The notes beneath the pieces are model-generated. The model was not told the DNA's origin. It saw only the letters and a list, made by a program, of their open reading frames with translations, and searched no databases. DNA of 64,000 bases, from the NCBI GenBank assembly GCA_965197825.1, contig CBDANW010000003.1, forward strand, positions 1,302,001 through 1,366,000, read 5' to 3'. This document shows positions 1 to 8,571 of this stretch, in pieces. Every line of letters begins with the position of its first letter. Within the stretch, counting starts at the first letter, position 1. The position numbers and the translations under genes are program-made. This DNA comes from CBDANW01 sp965197825 (GTDB taxonomy: Bacteria > Acidobacteriota > Vicinamibacteria > Marinacidobacterales > DATDRI01).

Positions 1-399
1 CTCGGGTGTGCACCGCGATGTTGCAGGACCTTCTCGAGCGAGGCTTGCGCGTCGATGAGTCGATTCTCTGCGTAGTGGACGGAGGCAAAGGCATCCGCAA
101 GGCACTCGTCGACGTTTTGGGGGACCTCGCGGTCATCCAAAGGTGCCAGATCCATAAACTCCGGAATCTTCGCTCGTACCTTCCCAAGTCTCGTCACGCC
201 TACGTGCTCCAGACGATGAAGGAAGCCTACAAGTGCAAGAGTGCCGACAAGGCGCGCAAGCGACTTCAGGCATTGGTGTCGTGGCTCGAGCGAAACGGCT
301 ACGACGAAGCTGCCGGAAGCCTTCGTGAAGGGATGGAAGAGACACTCACGGTCGTGAAGCTCGCGCTGCCCGCCTTACTTCGCCAGTCTCTTGCCACGA
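1..399 (+). pseudogene. IS-A transposase fragment (IS256-like), copy 1
   Basis: This is the middle-to-late part of an IS256-type (Mutator-like) DDE transposase. It is identical in most positions to the full copy at 26407-27702 and contains the conserved CQ.HK.RN block around 145-165. The left part lies outside the window. The right part is lost because an IS3 element (IS-C) starts at base 400, directly after the Leu-Ala-Thr codons that precede the conserved Thr-Asn-Ala-Ile-Glu motif. The remainder of IS-A is not found on the far side of IS-C, so a deletion accompanied or followed that insertion. It cannot encode an active enzyme. Confidence 0.9.
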
Positions 400-441
400 T
401 GACCCTGCCCGGGTTTTGTGGACATCAACCGAGGCGCGACA

Positions 442-757
442 ATGCGCCTGGAGGCGTCCATGGGAGAACGACGACGCAGGAAGTTCACGGGGGAGTTCAA
501 GAAGGAAGCGGTCCGGCTGTTCAGGGAGGGGCGAGCGCAGCATCGGCCAGGTCGCTAAGGAACTGGACCTGACGGAATCGGCCCTTCGAAACTGGGTGAA
601 ACAATACAAAGTTGATCACGGTGAAGGTCCACGCGAGGCTCTGACGACGGCGGAACGTGATGAGCTCCGTTCGCTACGGCGTCGAGTGCGTACGTTGGAG
701 CAAGAGCGAGAAATATTAAAAAAGGCGGCGGCCTTCTTCGCGAAGGAAAGCGAATGA
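442..757 (+). pseudogene. IS-C orfA, frameshifted
   Basis: IS3 OrfA: an N-terminal helix-turn-helix (GQVAKELDLTESALRNWVKQ region) followed by a heptad-rich leucine zipper (LRSLRRRVRTLEQEREILKK). Compared with the copy at 11916-12230, a G has been inserted near 527-531 (GGGAGGGGCG instead of GGGAGGGCG), shifting the frame about 30 codons into the protein. The ATG at 442 and the one at 460 are both in the original frame. The 3' half, including the slippery A-run, is intact and overlaps orfB by 4 bp (ATGA). Confidence 0.88.
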
Positions 758-1626
758 GATTCATTCACGCGGAGCGGGCCAACTACCCGGTGCGGGTGAT
801 GTGCCGAGTTCTGAGGGTATCGACCAGCGGCTACTACGCCCAGATGAAGCGCGCGCCCAGCAAGCGACAGTGTGAGGATGGGAAGCTGAAGCTGCGCATC
901 CAAGCGATCCACGCCCATAGCCGTGGTACCTACGGCAGGGAGCGTGTACGTCGCCAGCTTGACGGGGAGAACGTCGAGGTAGGCAAGCAGCGAGTGGCAC
1001 GGTTGATGCGTGAGATGGGCCTGCAGGGTCTGCCCAGCAAGCGTTTTCGCCGCACGACCGACAGCAAGCACGATCGCCCCATCGCACCCAACGTGCTCGG
1101 CCGGAACTTCGAAGCCGAACGACCGAACCAGTTCTGGGTGACGGACATAACCTACATCCGGACTTGGGAAGGCTGGCTCTACTTGGCGGTCATCCTCGAT
1201 CTGTTCTCGCGTCGTGTCGTAGGCTGGGCGATGCAGCCCCACCTGCGCGCGGAGCTTGCTCTCGAGGCGCTTCACATGGCCTTGGGGCGCCGCCTGCCGG
1301 AAAGTGGCTTGGTGCATCATTCAGACCGTGGTACTCAATACGCGGCTGCGACCTACCAGGCCGTGCTCGATGAGTACGGCATCGTGTGCTCGATGAGCCG
1401 CAAGGGTGATTGCTGGGACAACGCCGTGACCGAGAGCTTCTTAGGCACGCTCAAGACCGAGCTCCTCCACCGATGTAGTTGGCCAACACGACGTATGGCC
1501 AAAGACGCGGTCGCGAGCTACATCGAGGGGTTCTACAATCCGTATCGACTCCACTCGTCACTCGATTACAACAGCCCGATGGTGTTCGAACGGATTCATG
1601 ACCTCAAAACGGCTCATGCGAGATAA
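754..1626 (+). CDS. IS-C orfB, IS3 transposase catalytic subunit
   Basis: A 290-residue DDE transposase of the IS3/IS150 type. The HTH_21 region (about residues 45-105) is followed by the rve integrase core with TDITYI (first Asp), HSDRGTQY (second Asp) and the AVTESFLGTLKTE block carrying the catalytic Glu. The ATG at 754 overlaps the orfA stop (ATGA), but the productive form is expected to be an OrfAB fusion made by -1 slippage at the A-rich heptamer about 35 bp upstream. Unlike the second copy at 11070-11919, this orfB is uninterrupted, while its orfA partner is broken. Confidence 0.93.
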   Translation: MRFIHAERANYPVRVMCRVLRVSTSGYYAQMKRAPSKRQCEDGKLKLRIQAIHAHSRGTYGRERVRRQLDGENVEVGKQRVARLMREMGLQGLPSKRFRRTTDSKHDRPIAPNVLGRNFEAERPNQFWVTDITYIRTWEGWLYLAVILDLFSRRVVGWAMQPHLRAELALEALHMALGRRLPESGLVHHSDRGTQYAAATYQAVLDEYGIVCSMSRKGDCWDNAVTESFLGTLKTELLHRCSWPTRRMAKDAVASYIEGFYNPYRLHSSLDYNSPMVFERIHDLKTAHAR

Positions 1627-1693
1627 TCAACCTGTTCACTTTTCCTGGGCAAGGTCAGCAGTGTAAGTCCGCCCGCCGCGCCCAGCCGGATCC

Positions 1694-3048
1694 GTCCCGC
1701 TTCCCGTGGAAATAAGAATGGCGTAACCTCCGGTTAAGCAAAACGAAACCGCGCCTGGAAAGGCGAGGAGGAGGATTACGCCATGAAGAAGCCTACCACC
1801 ATATCGAAGGAGTCTGTAAGCGAGTACCGGGAGTTCGTCCAACTTCGGCTGCGTAAGCGGGTACTGGAGGCGATCGAGGTCGTGCTCGAGGAAGAAGTCA
1901 ACCAAGCGCTGGGGTGTGGTAGCTACGAGCGTGCGGAAGACCGCCGTGGATATCGCAACGGAGCCGAAACCCGTCGCGTGACGACGTCGGTGGGAACTCG
2001 CGAGCTCCGTGTGCCACGAGCCCGCGTGCGAGACGAGTAAACGGGAGAGACGACAGAGTTCAGGAGCGAGCTGTTTGCCCCGGTATGCGCGCCGGACTCG
2101 TGAGGTCGACGAGGCGATCTTGGGGACGTACTTGTCGGGCGCGAATAGCCGCCGGATCCGCAAAGCGCTGAAACCACTGCTCGGTGAGGAGCACCTATCG
2201 AAGAGCGCGGTGTCTCGCGTGGTTAGCCGGCTGAAGGAGCGCTTCGAGGAATGGCAGAACCGTGCTCTCAGCGAGGAGGTCTACGCGATCGTTTACCTGG
2301 ACGGCTTCCACCTGAAAGTGCGGATGGCGAAACGTGTGATCAGCGTACCCGTACTGGTCGCGCTCGGGGTCGCGCCAGACGGGCACAAACGTCTGTTGTC
2401 ATTGCGTCTGCGGTGAGCGAAACCTCGACGCATTGGGGCTCCGTGCTGGAGGGACTCCAGGCTCGAGGACTCCGGGCTCCCAAGCTAGTGATCAGCGACG
2501 GCCACAAGGGGCTGACGAAAGCGCTGGAGAAGTGGCCGGGGTGCCGGTTGCAGCGATGTACCGAGCACAAGCGCGCCGACTTGCTCGAACATTGCCCGGC
2601 GCACGCACGCCGTGAGCTCCGGCGTGACTACAACCGGATCGTCTACGCCAAGAACGGGATCGATGCTCGCAAAGCCTATGACGAGCTCGTCGCCAAGTGG
2701 ACGCCTCTCGCGCCGGCCATCGTCCGAAGCCTAGAGGAGGCCGGTAATCAGCTGCTGACCTTCTACGAATTCCCTCGTGCCATGTGGAAATCGATTCGAA
2801 CGACCAATGCTCTGGAGAATCTCAACCGCGAGTTTCGACGCCGGACGAAAACCCAAGCGTCGTTCTCCAGCGAGGAGTCCGCGGTCGCTTTGCTGTTTGG
2901 GCTTATCGCCTCTGGCCAGATTCAACTACGACGCATCGACGGCTACCAACGTCTGAGCGAGGTTCTCGAACGCGCGGAGGTTGCCGCCTGATATGATACT
3001 CTGATGACGGAGTGGAGGGTGCCGTTCTTTTTCCACGGACCTCGGGAC
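1694..3048 (+). mobile_element. IS256-family element IS-B, copy 1
   Basis: An IS256-like element around one transposase gene. The left tip (GTCCCGCTTCCCGTGGAAAT, from about 1694) is matched in inverted orientation by GTCCCGAGGTCCGTGGAAAA, the complement of about 3029-3048. The exact right tip is uncertain because a second similar GTCCCG motif lies at 3061-3066. The left edge abuts IS-C almost directly. The right edge lies inside a host gene whose 3' end is left at 3049-3333. No 8-9 bp target duplication is visible. Confidence 0.8.
1783..2991 (+). pseudogene. IS-B transposase (IS256 family), three lesions
   Basis: A Mutator-type transposase of roughly 400 codons beginning MKKPTTISKE, with the usual YRNG, MAKRVISVPVLVALGV and W.SIRTTNALEN.NREFRRRTK blocks. 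Against the homologous copy at 9031-12774 it carries a G-to-T change making TAA at 2038-2040, an extra T near 2072-2075, and a missing G near 2408-2412. These three lesions split it into three frames. A well-placed Shine-Dalgarno (GGAGGAGGA) precedes the ATG, so it was once expressible. Confidence 0.92.
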
Positions 3049-3333
3049 ACATCCCGAGACGGGACGATCCGCGACTGGGTCACCGTCTCGAATTTTGCGT
3101 GGGGTGAGTCTGGGATGCTCGATGACGTGGCCGCCGAAGCGTTGACGTTCGACCTGACCGTTAACGGAACGCCGTCCGCCAAGGTGGTCCTGTGGCTCGA
3201 CCAGGAGAATGGGCTGCCCGTTCAGCGCGAGCAACTGGTTCAGTTCCCCGATGGAGAAATGAGAGCCGTCGAGGTCTACGAGGCGGTCGAGATCGACGCG
3301 CCTTTCGAGTCGGAGAAGTTCGTCATACCATAG
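3049..3333 (+). pseudogene. 3' remnant of a host gene cut by IS-B
   Basis: About 90 codons in frame with a stop at 3331-3333. The N-terminal part of the protein is missing because IS-B borders it. The remaining beta-rich sequence (KVVLWLDQENGLPVQREQL, then EMRAVEVYEAVEID) resembles the C-terminal strands of LolA/outer-membrane-lipoprotein-sorting-like proteins, but this is a weak impression from pattern only. No 5' part of the gene is seen elsewhere in the window. The following 200 bp hold no recognisable gene. Confidence 0.45.
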
Positions 3334-3533
3334 CAGGCTGATGAATAACGAGTGAGCCTGCGCGAGCGGAGCGAGCCCGGCGCGAATGTGCCGACAAAAG
3401 CGCACGCCGTGGGGGTGTCCGCCTTCGTCCGTACGCCGAACGAAGAGAACTTCGGCGGACCAGCCGAAGCTTCCAGCGAAGGCTGGGGGCCCCACGGCAC
3501 TGAAGTGGAGGTCGTGTTCCGACCATTTTAGCC

Positions 3534-4070
3534 GTGGCTAATTTTCCTATCCAGACGGCTCGGCTCCTGCTTCGCCCATTCCGCCAGGAGGATGAAGCCG
3601 GACTCCACCGCCTCTGGAACGACCCGCTGGTACGCCGCTATCTCTGGGACCGACGCCCGGTGCCGCGCTACGTCGTGGTCAAGCACATCGAGCGCAGCCT
3701 ACGCAGCTTCAAAGAGCACGGCTTCGGTCATTTGACGGTCTCCCCGACCGGCGCGCCGACGCGGACCATAGGCTTCGTGGGACTCGTGCCCAGGGAAAAA
3801 CTGGGCTACGTCGAGCTCTACTACGGCCTCCTTCCCTCGTATTGGGGACAAGGACTGGCAACCGAAGCGGCGAGGGCCGTCCTGCAGTTCGGCTTCGAGA
3901 AAATCGGATTACCGCAGATCATCGCCGGCTCCGATCCGCCCAATATCTCTTCGTTCCGCGTCATGGCACGCCTGGGAATGACGTTCGTCGGAGAGAGACG
4001 CGTGGGAAAGCTACCGGTGAAGTACTATCGCATCCGCCGCGAAACGTTCGCCACCACAGCGCTACCATAG
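3534..4070 (+). CDS. GNAT family N-acetyltransferase (RimJ/RimL type)
   Basis: A 178-residue cytoplasmic acetyl-CoA-dependent transferase. The start is TARLLLRPFRQEDEAGLHRLW, the classic opening of the RimJ/RimL-like GNAT fold, and the acetyl-CoA pyrophosphate-binding segment is GLLPSYWGQGLATEAARAVL (Q/R-x-x-G-x-G/A) near residues 100-118. The start is GTG at 3534. The substrate cannot be told from sequence; members acetylate ribosomal protein N-termini, small amines or antibiotics. It is followed after 12 bp by a YciI-like gene and may be co-transcribed with it. Confidence 0.85.
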   Translation: MANFPIQTARLLLRPFRQEDEAGLHRLWNDPLVRRYLWDRRPVPRYVVVKHIERSLRSFKEHGFGHLTVSPTGAPTRTIGFVGLVPREKLGYVELYYGLLPSYWGQGLATEAARAVLQFGFEKIGLPQIIAGSDPPNISSFRVMARLGMTFVGERRVGKLPVKYYRIRRETFATTALP

Positions 4071-4082
4071 AGTACTACCGAC

Positions 4083-4382
4083 ATGTACTACATCTTGCTC
4101 TACGACTACGTCGATGACGTGCTCGAGCGGCGAGCGCCCTTTCGTGAGGAACACCTGGGTCTCGCAAGAGAGGCGCACGAACGAGGTGAGCTTCTCTTTG
4201 GGGGAGCGCTCGCCGATCCGGTGGATCAGGCGGTGCTGGTGTTCAAGGTCGATGATCCCTCGAAGATCGAGGAATTCGTCAAGGTCGACCCCTACGTCAC
4301 TGGCGGGATCGTCAAGCGGTGGCGCATACGCCCCTGGAACGTCGTCATCGGCGAGCTAGAGTTTAGCGATCAAGCCCGGTAG
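4083..4382 (+). CDS. YciI-like family protein
   Basis: A 99-residue protein of the YCII superfamily, a ferredoxin-like alpha-beta fold. Family hallmarks seen are the N-terminal YYILLYDYV strand, the R..FR..HL segment with a conserved histidine near residue 26, GGALADP, and the Asp-Pro/Val pair in KVDPYVTGGIVKRW near residues 70-83. The biochemical role of most family members is unknown. The 3' end overlaps the convergent msrA gene by 20 bp, so both transcripts run into each other. Confidence 0.85.
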   Translation: MYYILLYDYVDDVLERRAPFREEHLGLAREAHERGELLFGGALADPVDQAVLVFKVDDPSKIEEFVKVDPYVTGGIVKRWRIRPWNVVIGELEFSDQAR

Positions 4383-5004
4383 GACACGCGACACCCGTGC
4401 CGCCGTGCCCACAATAACCGCCGGAGTTTTTCCCCAGACACTGCTGGTGGTAGTCCTCGGCGTAATAAAAGGTTGGCGCCTCCTCGATCTCGGTCGTGAT
4501 CGGATCGTAGCCCGCCGCCGATAGGACTTCCTGGTAGGCATCTAGAGAAGCGAGCGCCGTCTTCCTCTGCTCGTCACTGAAGGTATAGATCGAAGAACGA
4601 TACTGCGTCCCGATGTCCGCACCCTGCCGCATTCCCTGAGTCGGATCGTGCTCTTCCCAGAAGATCTTTAGCAGCTTCTCATAGGAAATCACCCCCGGGT
4701 CGAACACGACGAGGACGACCTCGGTGTGGCCAGTCTGACCGCTGCAGACCTCTTGATAGGTGGGGTTGGGGGTGTACCCGCCGGCGTAGCCGACCGCAGT
4801 GGTATAGACACCGTCGGTTTGCCAGAAAGCTTTCTCCGCGCCCCAGAAACATCCCAGCCCGAACATCGCCGTCTGGAGCCCGGCGGAAAAGGGAGGTTTC
4901 AACGGATTTCCGTTCACGTAGTGCGCCTCGGGAACCGGCATCTCTTCGGATCGGCCGGGAAGCGCCTGCTCACCCGTCGGTATCTCAGTCTTCTTTACGA
5001 ACAT
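4363..5004 (-). CDS. msrA: Peptide methionine-S-sulfoxide reductase MsrA
   Basis: Reduces the S-epimer of methionine sulfoxide in proteins and free methionine. The catalytic GCFWGAEKAFW motif (Cys nucleophile, Phe-Trp substrate pocket) lies at about residue 50, followed by GYAGGYTPNPTYQEVCSGQTGHTE, the DPTQGMRQGADIGTQYRS segment and a C-terminal GYCGHGGTGVAC stretch with possible resolving cysteines. The ATG at 5004 is chosen because AAGGAG sits 5 bp upstream; an in-frame GTG lies at 5010. About 213 residues is normal for the family. It probably protects against oxidative damage and stands alone. Confidence 0.93.
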   Translation of the reverse strand: MFVKKTEIPTGEQALPGRSEEMPVPEAHYVNGNPLKPPFSAGLQTAMFGLGCFWGAEKAFWQTDGVYTTAVGYAGGYTPNPTYQEVCSGQTGHTEVVLVVFDPGVISYEKLLKIFWEEHDPTQGMRQGADIGTQYRSSIYTFSDEQRKTALASLDAYQEVLSAAGYDPITTEIEEAPTFYYAEDYHQQCLGKNSGGYCGHGGTGVACPTGLDR

Positions 5005-5134
5005 GGCCACTCCTTAGTAACAATGATAACGGTCCTAGTGTCCCCAGGACCTTCAAGTCACCCCCGTGTTCCTATAAGGTGGCGGTAAGGTGGGCTGGGC
5101 TAGGCCCGGTTTTCTACGTCGAACAGAGGATATC

Positions 5135-5302
5135 ATGGGTGAACGGTACATCTACCATCGGGAAGTCGCGCGTTCTGGAGTCAGTGTGGGCTCGGCACTT
5201 GCCATTGCCATTTCATGGTCGAAGAACGGCTCGATTCTGTGGGCGATCCTGCACGGGATTTTCTCTTGGTTCTATGTGATCTACTACGCGTTTACGCGAT
5301 AA
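5135..5302 (+). CDS. Conserved small membrane protein (55 aa)
   Basis: A 55-residue protein with a short charged N-terminus (GERYIYHREVARSG), then two hydrophobic stretches, VSVGSALAIAISWS and ILWAILHGIFSWFYVIYYAF. The SW..N.SILWAI.HG...W.YVIYY pattern is one I associate with a recurring uncharacterised family of tiny bacterial membrane proteins. AGAGGA lies 5 bp before the ATG. No neighbour suggests a function; the gene stands between msrA and the edge of IS-A at 5360. Confidence 0.7.
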   Translation: MGERYIYHREVARSGVSVGSALAIAISWSKNGSILWAILHGIFSWFYVIYYAFTR

Positions 5303-5988
5303 CGGACGCCTGTCGCGGCAACATTCGAAGATCGAGCACAGCTCGGTTTGTTTCACCCTGGGGATGTCCCGGCCGCTGTTGAATTTGGTCGGGTAGCGGC
5401 GGCACCTGTGAATACTCTTAGGCAGCAAACTCATCGCTGTCAAGAGATTTCTGTTTGCTTCTAAGCGCGTGAACGAGAGCGCCCATATGGCGATAGCCTT
5501 TGATACGCCGGAACTTTTTCTGCGCGGTGACGACGCCAAGAGCGGTCCATCGGCGAACCATGGAAGGACTCTACCAACGCTTGACGTTTCTCGATACTCT
5601 GCGAATGGTTCCGTTGAGATTCTCAATGGCGTTCGTCGTGGCAAGAGACTGGCGAAGTAAGGCGGGCAGCGCGAGCTTCACGACCGTGAGTGTCTCTTCC
5701 ATCCCTTCACGAAGGCTTCCGGCAGCTTCGTCGTAGCCGTTTCGCTCGAGCCACGACACCAATGCCTGAAGTCGCTTGCGCGCCTTGTCGGCACTCTTGC
5801 ACTTGTAGGCTTCCTTCATCGTCTGGAGCACGTAGGCGTGACGAGACTTGGGAAGGTACGAGCGAAGATTCCGGAGTTTATGGATCTGGCACCTTTGGAT
5901 GACCGCGAGGTCCCCCAAAACGTCGACGAGTGCCTTGCGGATGTGGGCTTGATCCAGTTTCGTGGACACTTTCTGAAAGGCGGATACG

Positions 5989-6306
5989 ATGTCCACAATG
6001 GCAAAGACAACGCAGCCCCGGCGACCCCGCCGGGAGTTTGATGACGAGTTTAAGGCAGGCGCGGTCCGGCTGGTGCTTGATGAGGGCCAGAGCGTGGGTC
6101 GGGTGGCCCGGGAGCTTGACCTCACCGAATCGGCGTTTCGCAACTGGGTCCGTCAGGCCCGGGCCGATCGGACGAAGGGCCGGACGGGCTTGACGGGCGT
6201 GGAACGCGAGGAGCTTCGGCGGCTCCGCAAAGAGAATCGGCGGTTGCGGGTGGAGCGCGACGTTTTAAAAAAAGCCGCGGCCTTCTTCGCGAGGGAGAGC
6301 GAGTAA
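5989..6306 (+). CDS. IS-D orfA
   Basis: The 105-residue IS3 OrfA. Helix-turn-helix from about residue 18 (EFKAGAVRLVLDEGQSVG, then ARELDLTESAFRNWVRQ) and a leucine zipper toward the C-terminus (EELRRLRKENRRLRVERDVL). OrfA binds the terminal repeats and modulates transposition. The frame passes through TTA AAA AAA GCC at 6265-6276, where a -1 slip leads into orfB. A second ATG in frame lies at 5998. Confidence 0.9.
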   Translation: MSTMAKTTQPRRPRREFDDEFKAGAVRLVLDEGQSVGRVARELDLTESAFRNWVRQARADRTKGRTGLTGVEREELRRLRKENRRLRVERDVLKKAAAFFARESE

Positions 6307-7169
6307 GATTCGCGTTCATCCAGGCGGAGAAGGCCACCGTACCGGTCGCTCACCTGTGTCAGATTCTCAACGTCTCTCGGAGTGGCTTTTATGCCTGGGC
6401 ACGTCGGCCGCCGTCGGCCCACGCGCGCCGGGACCGCCAGTTGCGCGTGTTGATTCGTGCCTCCCATGAGGCGAGTCGCCGCACCTATGGGAGTCCGCGG
6501 ATTCATCACGACCTGCACGAGCAGGGGTACCGAGTGAGTCGGAAGCGGGTGATTCGGTTGAAACAGGCAGAAGGCCTCATTGCTCGAGTACGCAAACGCT
6601 TCAAGCGCACGACGGTAAGCGGTCATGGCCAGCCCGTCGCGGCCAATGTGCTCGGGCAAGACTTCGTCGCCGATGCGCCGAACCAACGGTGGGTCGGGGA
6701 CACGACCGAGTTCGTGATCGGCAGCGGCGGGAAGCTTTATCTCGCGGCGCTCCTCGACCTCTACTCGCGATTCCTCGTTGGGTGGGCCGTAAGTGCTATT
6801 AACGACCGTCACCTGGTTATCAAGGCGTTGCGGATGGCACTGAAACGTCGCCAACCGGCCGCAGGGCTCTTGCATCACTCCGATCAGGGCAGTCCGTATG
6901 CCAGCAAAGACTACCAACGTCTCCTTGAGACGCATGGCATGACCGGGAGCATGAGCCGACGGGGCAACTGCTACGACAACGCCGTCATCGAGAGCTGGTT
7001 CTCCACAGTCAAGCACGAGCTTGGGGAGCATTTCCTAAGTTGCGGCGAGGCCAAGATGGCCCTCTTCGACTTCATCGAGGTATTCTACAACCAGAGACGA
7101 CGACACTCGACCCTCGGCCAGGTCAGTCCGGCCGAGTTTGAACGACGGATGAGGACTTCGCCAGCTTAA
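6303..7169 (+). CDS. IS-D orfB, IS3 transposase catalytic subunit
   Basis: A DDE integrase-core protein of about 288 residues in the -1 frame relative to orfA. Its first codons (VRFAFIQAEKATVPVAHL) have no ATG, supporting synthesis only as an OrfAB fusion by -1 frameshifting at the A7 run. Catalytic motifs are WVGDTTEFVIG (Asp), LLHHSDQGSPY (Asp) and NAVIESWFSTVKHE (Glu). Length and motif spacing are normal for IS3-group transposases. It differs clearly from IS-C orfB and is a separate lineage. Confidence 0.9.
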   Translation, partial: VRFAFIQAEKATVPVAHLCQILNVSRSGFYAWARRPPSAHARRDRQLRVLIRASHEASRRTYGSPRIHHDLHEQGYRVSRKRVIRLKQAEGLIARVRKRFKRTTVSGHGQPVAANVLGQDFVADAPNQRWVGDTTEFVIGSGGKLYLAALLDLYSRFLVGWAVSAINDRHLVIKALRMALKRRQPAAGLLHHSDQGSPYASKDYQRLLETHGMTGSMSRRGNCYDNAVIESWFSTVKHELGEHFLSCGEAKMALFDFIEVFYNQRRRHSTLGQVSPAEFERRMRTSPA

Positions 7170-7593
7170 CTAAACCGTCTACGAAACCGGATCAAGCCCA
7201 GATGCCTTTGCCTCCGTCCACTACGCAGAGAATCGACTCATCGACGCGCAAGCCTCGCTCGATAAGGTCCTGCAACATCGCGGTGCACACCCGAGAGTTC
7301 TCCGTCGAGCCCAGCCATATACCCAGGGGCACCTTCGTTCCATCTATTGTGATACCGAGAGTTACGACGACGGTCTGTCCGGCCACCTCAAGGCCATCCA
7401 GCATCAGTGCCGCAAGCTCGAACTCCTCTAGCCGCCGAGACAGGTATTCCTCGAGCTTCTTAGTCGTCTGGCTCACGAGGTGACGGCTGGCGGCACTCTT
7501 ACTCGTGCCACGAGACTTCAACTTGGCCGCGGGTTTGTCCAGACTCGATTCGTAATTTCGGGTCGATACCCCCACCAAGATCTGATTCAATAC

Positions 7594-8176
7594 TCATCAT
7601 CCGAACCTGGCGCTCGAGAGGCATATGGTCCAGGTACTTGCTGATGGCCACTTCGGTCGCGAACTCCACCGAGTAGCGGCCTCCGGGCTGAAGCTTCGTC
7701 GCCGCCGGTGCGGTGACGACGTTCGCGTTACATCGGCAGCGGTACTTTTTCCGCAAATGCCGTTCGATGACGAAGCTCCGCTTCACCACCGTCACCACTT
7801 CCGATTCCTCGTATTGACCCGCCATCTCGCCGTCGCACACCGAGCACTTTTTCTCTGTCTCGGCGAGTTCGATTACTTTGTCGACCACGGGAAGATGAGG
7901 CTGTTCGCGCGGGCCGTGCCCTTTCTTCTTGTTCTTTTTAGCCTTCGTTTTCTTCCGGGTCCGCTTTTCGTCGATGCGGAAAATGCTCTCTCGCTTTTCC
8001 TGTAGTTGCTTGAGAACCGACAGTTCAAGTTGCTCCGTTTCCGGCACACCATGGAGTCTCGCCAGTTCCACTCGCAGACGAACGTTTTCATTGACGAGGC
8101 GCTGGTTCTCGTTATCAACGAGGAGAGCTATCTGGCGGAGTGTTTCGAGGTCGTGTTCGTTTTTTATGCGAACCAC
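7594..8176 (-). pseudogene. tnpC: IS66 transposase TnpC, N-terminal part only
   Basis: The N-terminal coiled-coil region (NENQRLVNENVRLRVELARL), the lysine-rich linker (RKKTKAKKNKKKG) and the zinc-finger-like segment (CSVCDGE and CRCNANV) of an IS66 transposase are present. The catalytic DDE domain is missing; the frame runs from Met-Met at about residue 194 into antisense IS-A sequence. Relative to the copy at 28640 it lacks 9 bp in the zinc-finger loop, a deletion between short GCGAG repeats. Confidence 0.9.
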
Positions 8177-8190
8177 GGAATACGATTAGA

Positions 8191-8571
8191 TCATAGAGAC
8201 GATCTCACGGCAAGTGAAAAATGCTTCATTTCAGGAGGTGACAAAGATATTTTTCCGACCAACCGGCTCCCCTCCAGAAACAACGACAACTCTGTCGTCG
8301 TCAGTCGCACTGGCTCGCCGTCACCGCTGGACCACAGGCATGCGAACTTTCCCTCTTCGAGACGTTTCGCGTAGACGCACAGTCCGGTCCCGTCCCAGTG
8401 CAGAACTTTCGCGCGGATTCGGTTGCGGCTGACGAACAAGTACAGCTCACCGCTCAGCGGGTCACGACCAAGCTCGTTCATCACCAGCGCCGACAGACCG
8501 TCAAAGCCCTTGCGGAGATCCGCCGGCGCCGCGTACGCCCACGCCGACACCCGACGGCTATTCCACTTCAT
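8191..8571 (-). CDS. tnpB: IS66 accessory protein TnpB (IS66 Orf2)
   Basis: A 126-residue TnpB of the IS66 family: PADLRKGFDGLSALV, the SGELYLFVSRNR segment and LHWDGTGLCVYAKRLEEGKF are the family blocks. TnpB is required together with TnpA and TnpC for IS66 transposition, but its biochemical role is unsettled. It overlaps tnpA by 4 bp (ATGA), indicating coupled translation. The gene itself is intact although the element is truncated downstream. Confidence 0.93.
   Translation of the reverse strand: MKWNSRRVSAWAYAAPADLRKGFDGLSALVMNELGRDPLSGELYLFVSRNRIRAKVLHWDGTGLCVYAKRLEEGKFACLWSSGDGEPVRLTTTELSLFLEGSRLVGKISLSPPEMKHFSLAVRSSL

Larger units (their letters stand above)
400..1657 (+). mobile_element. 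IS3-family element IS-C, copy 1
   Basis: A 1258-bp element bounded by imperfect terminal inverted repeats: TGACCCTGCCCGGG at the left and the complement of TGACCTTGCCCAGG at the right, with the TG...CA tips typical of IS3. It holds orfA (HTH and leucine zipper) and orfB (DDE integrase core) with an A AAA AAG slippery heptamer at 718-724, which would join them by -1 frameshifting. The flanks are different sequences (IS-A on the left, the edge of IS-B on the right) and there is no target duplication, so one side has been lost by deletion or recombination. Confidence 0.92.
5944..7200 (+). mobile_element. IS3-family element IS-D
   Basis: A 1257-bp element with terminal inverted repeats TGGGCTTGATCCAGTTTCGT at the left and the complement of TGGGCTTGATCCGGTTTCGT at the right. 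It is flanked by a 4-bp target duplication GATG (5940-5943 and 7201-7204), and removing it with one GATG restores the IS-A sequence. orfA and orfB are both open and an A7 run at 6267-6273 provides a -1 slippery site. It is the only IS3 copy in the window with no visible lesion, so it is probably the most recent insertion here. Confidence 0.95.
5360..7593 (-). mobile_element. IS-A copy 2, truncated and interrupted by IS-D
   Basis: The right terminus of IS-A (GGGGATGTCCCGGCCGCTGT) starts here in reversed orientation at 5360 next to host sequence. The element is interrupted by IS-D (5944-7200, flanked by duplicated GATG) and is cut at about 7593, where it joins the middle of an IS66 tnpC gene. 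The first roughly 125 codons of the transposase and the left terminus are gone. The intact element is 1460 bp, judged from 26301-27760. Confidence 0.88.
5418..7593 (-). pseudogene. IS-A transposase copy 2 (split by IS-D, N-terminus lost)
   Basis: The IS256-type transposase reads leftward: residues from about 126 onward lie at 7201-7593, the rest at 5418-5943. It carries the same in-frame TAG (5571-5573) as the other copies of IS-A, after the Asn-Val-Lys-Arg-Trp codons and before Ser-Pro-Ser-Met-Val. Downstream of the TAG the frame stays open for about 50 codons with typical C-terminal IS256 sequence (RRWTALGVVTAQKKFRRIKG region). Confidence 0.87.
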
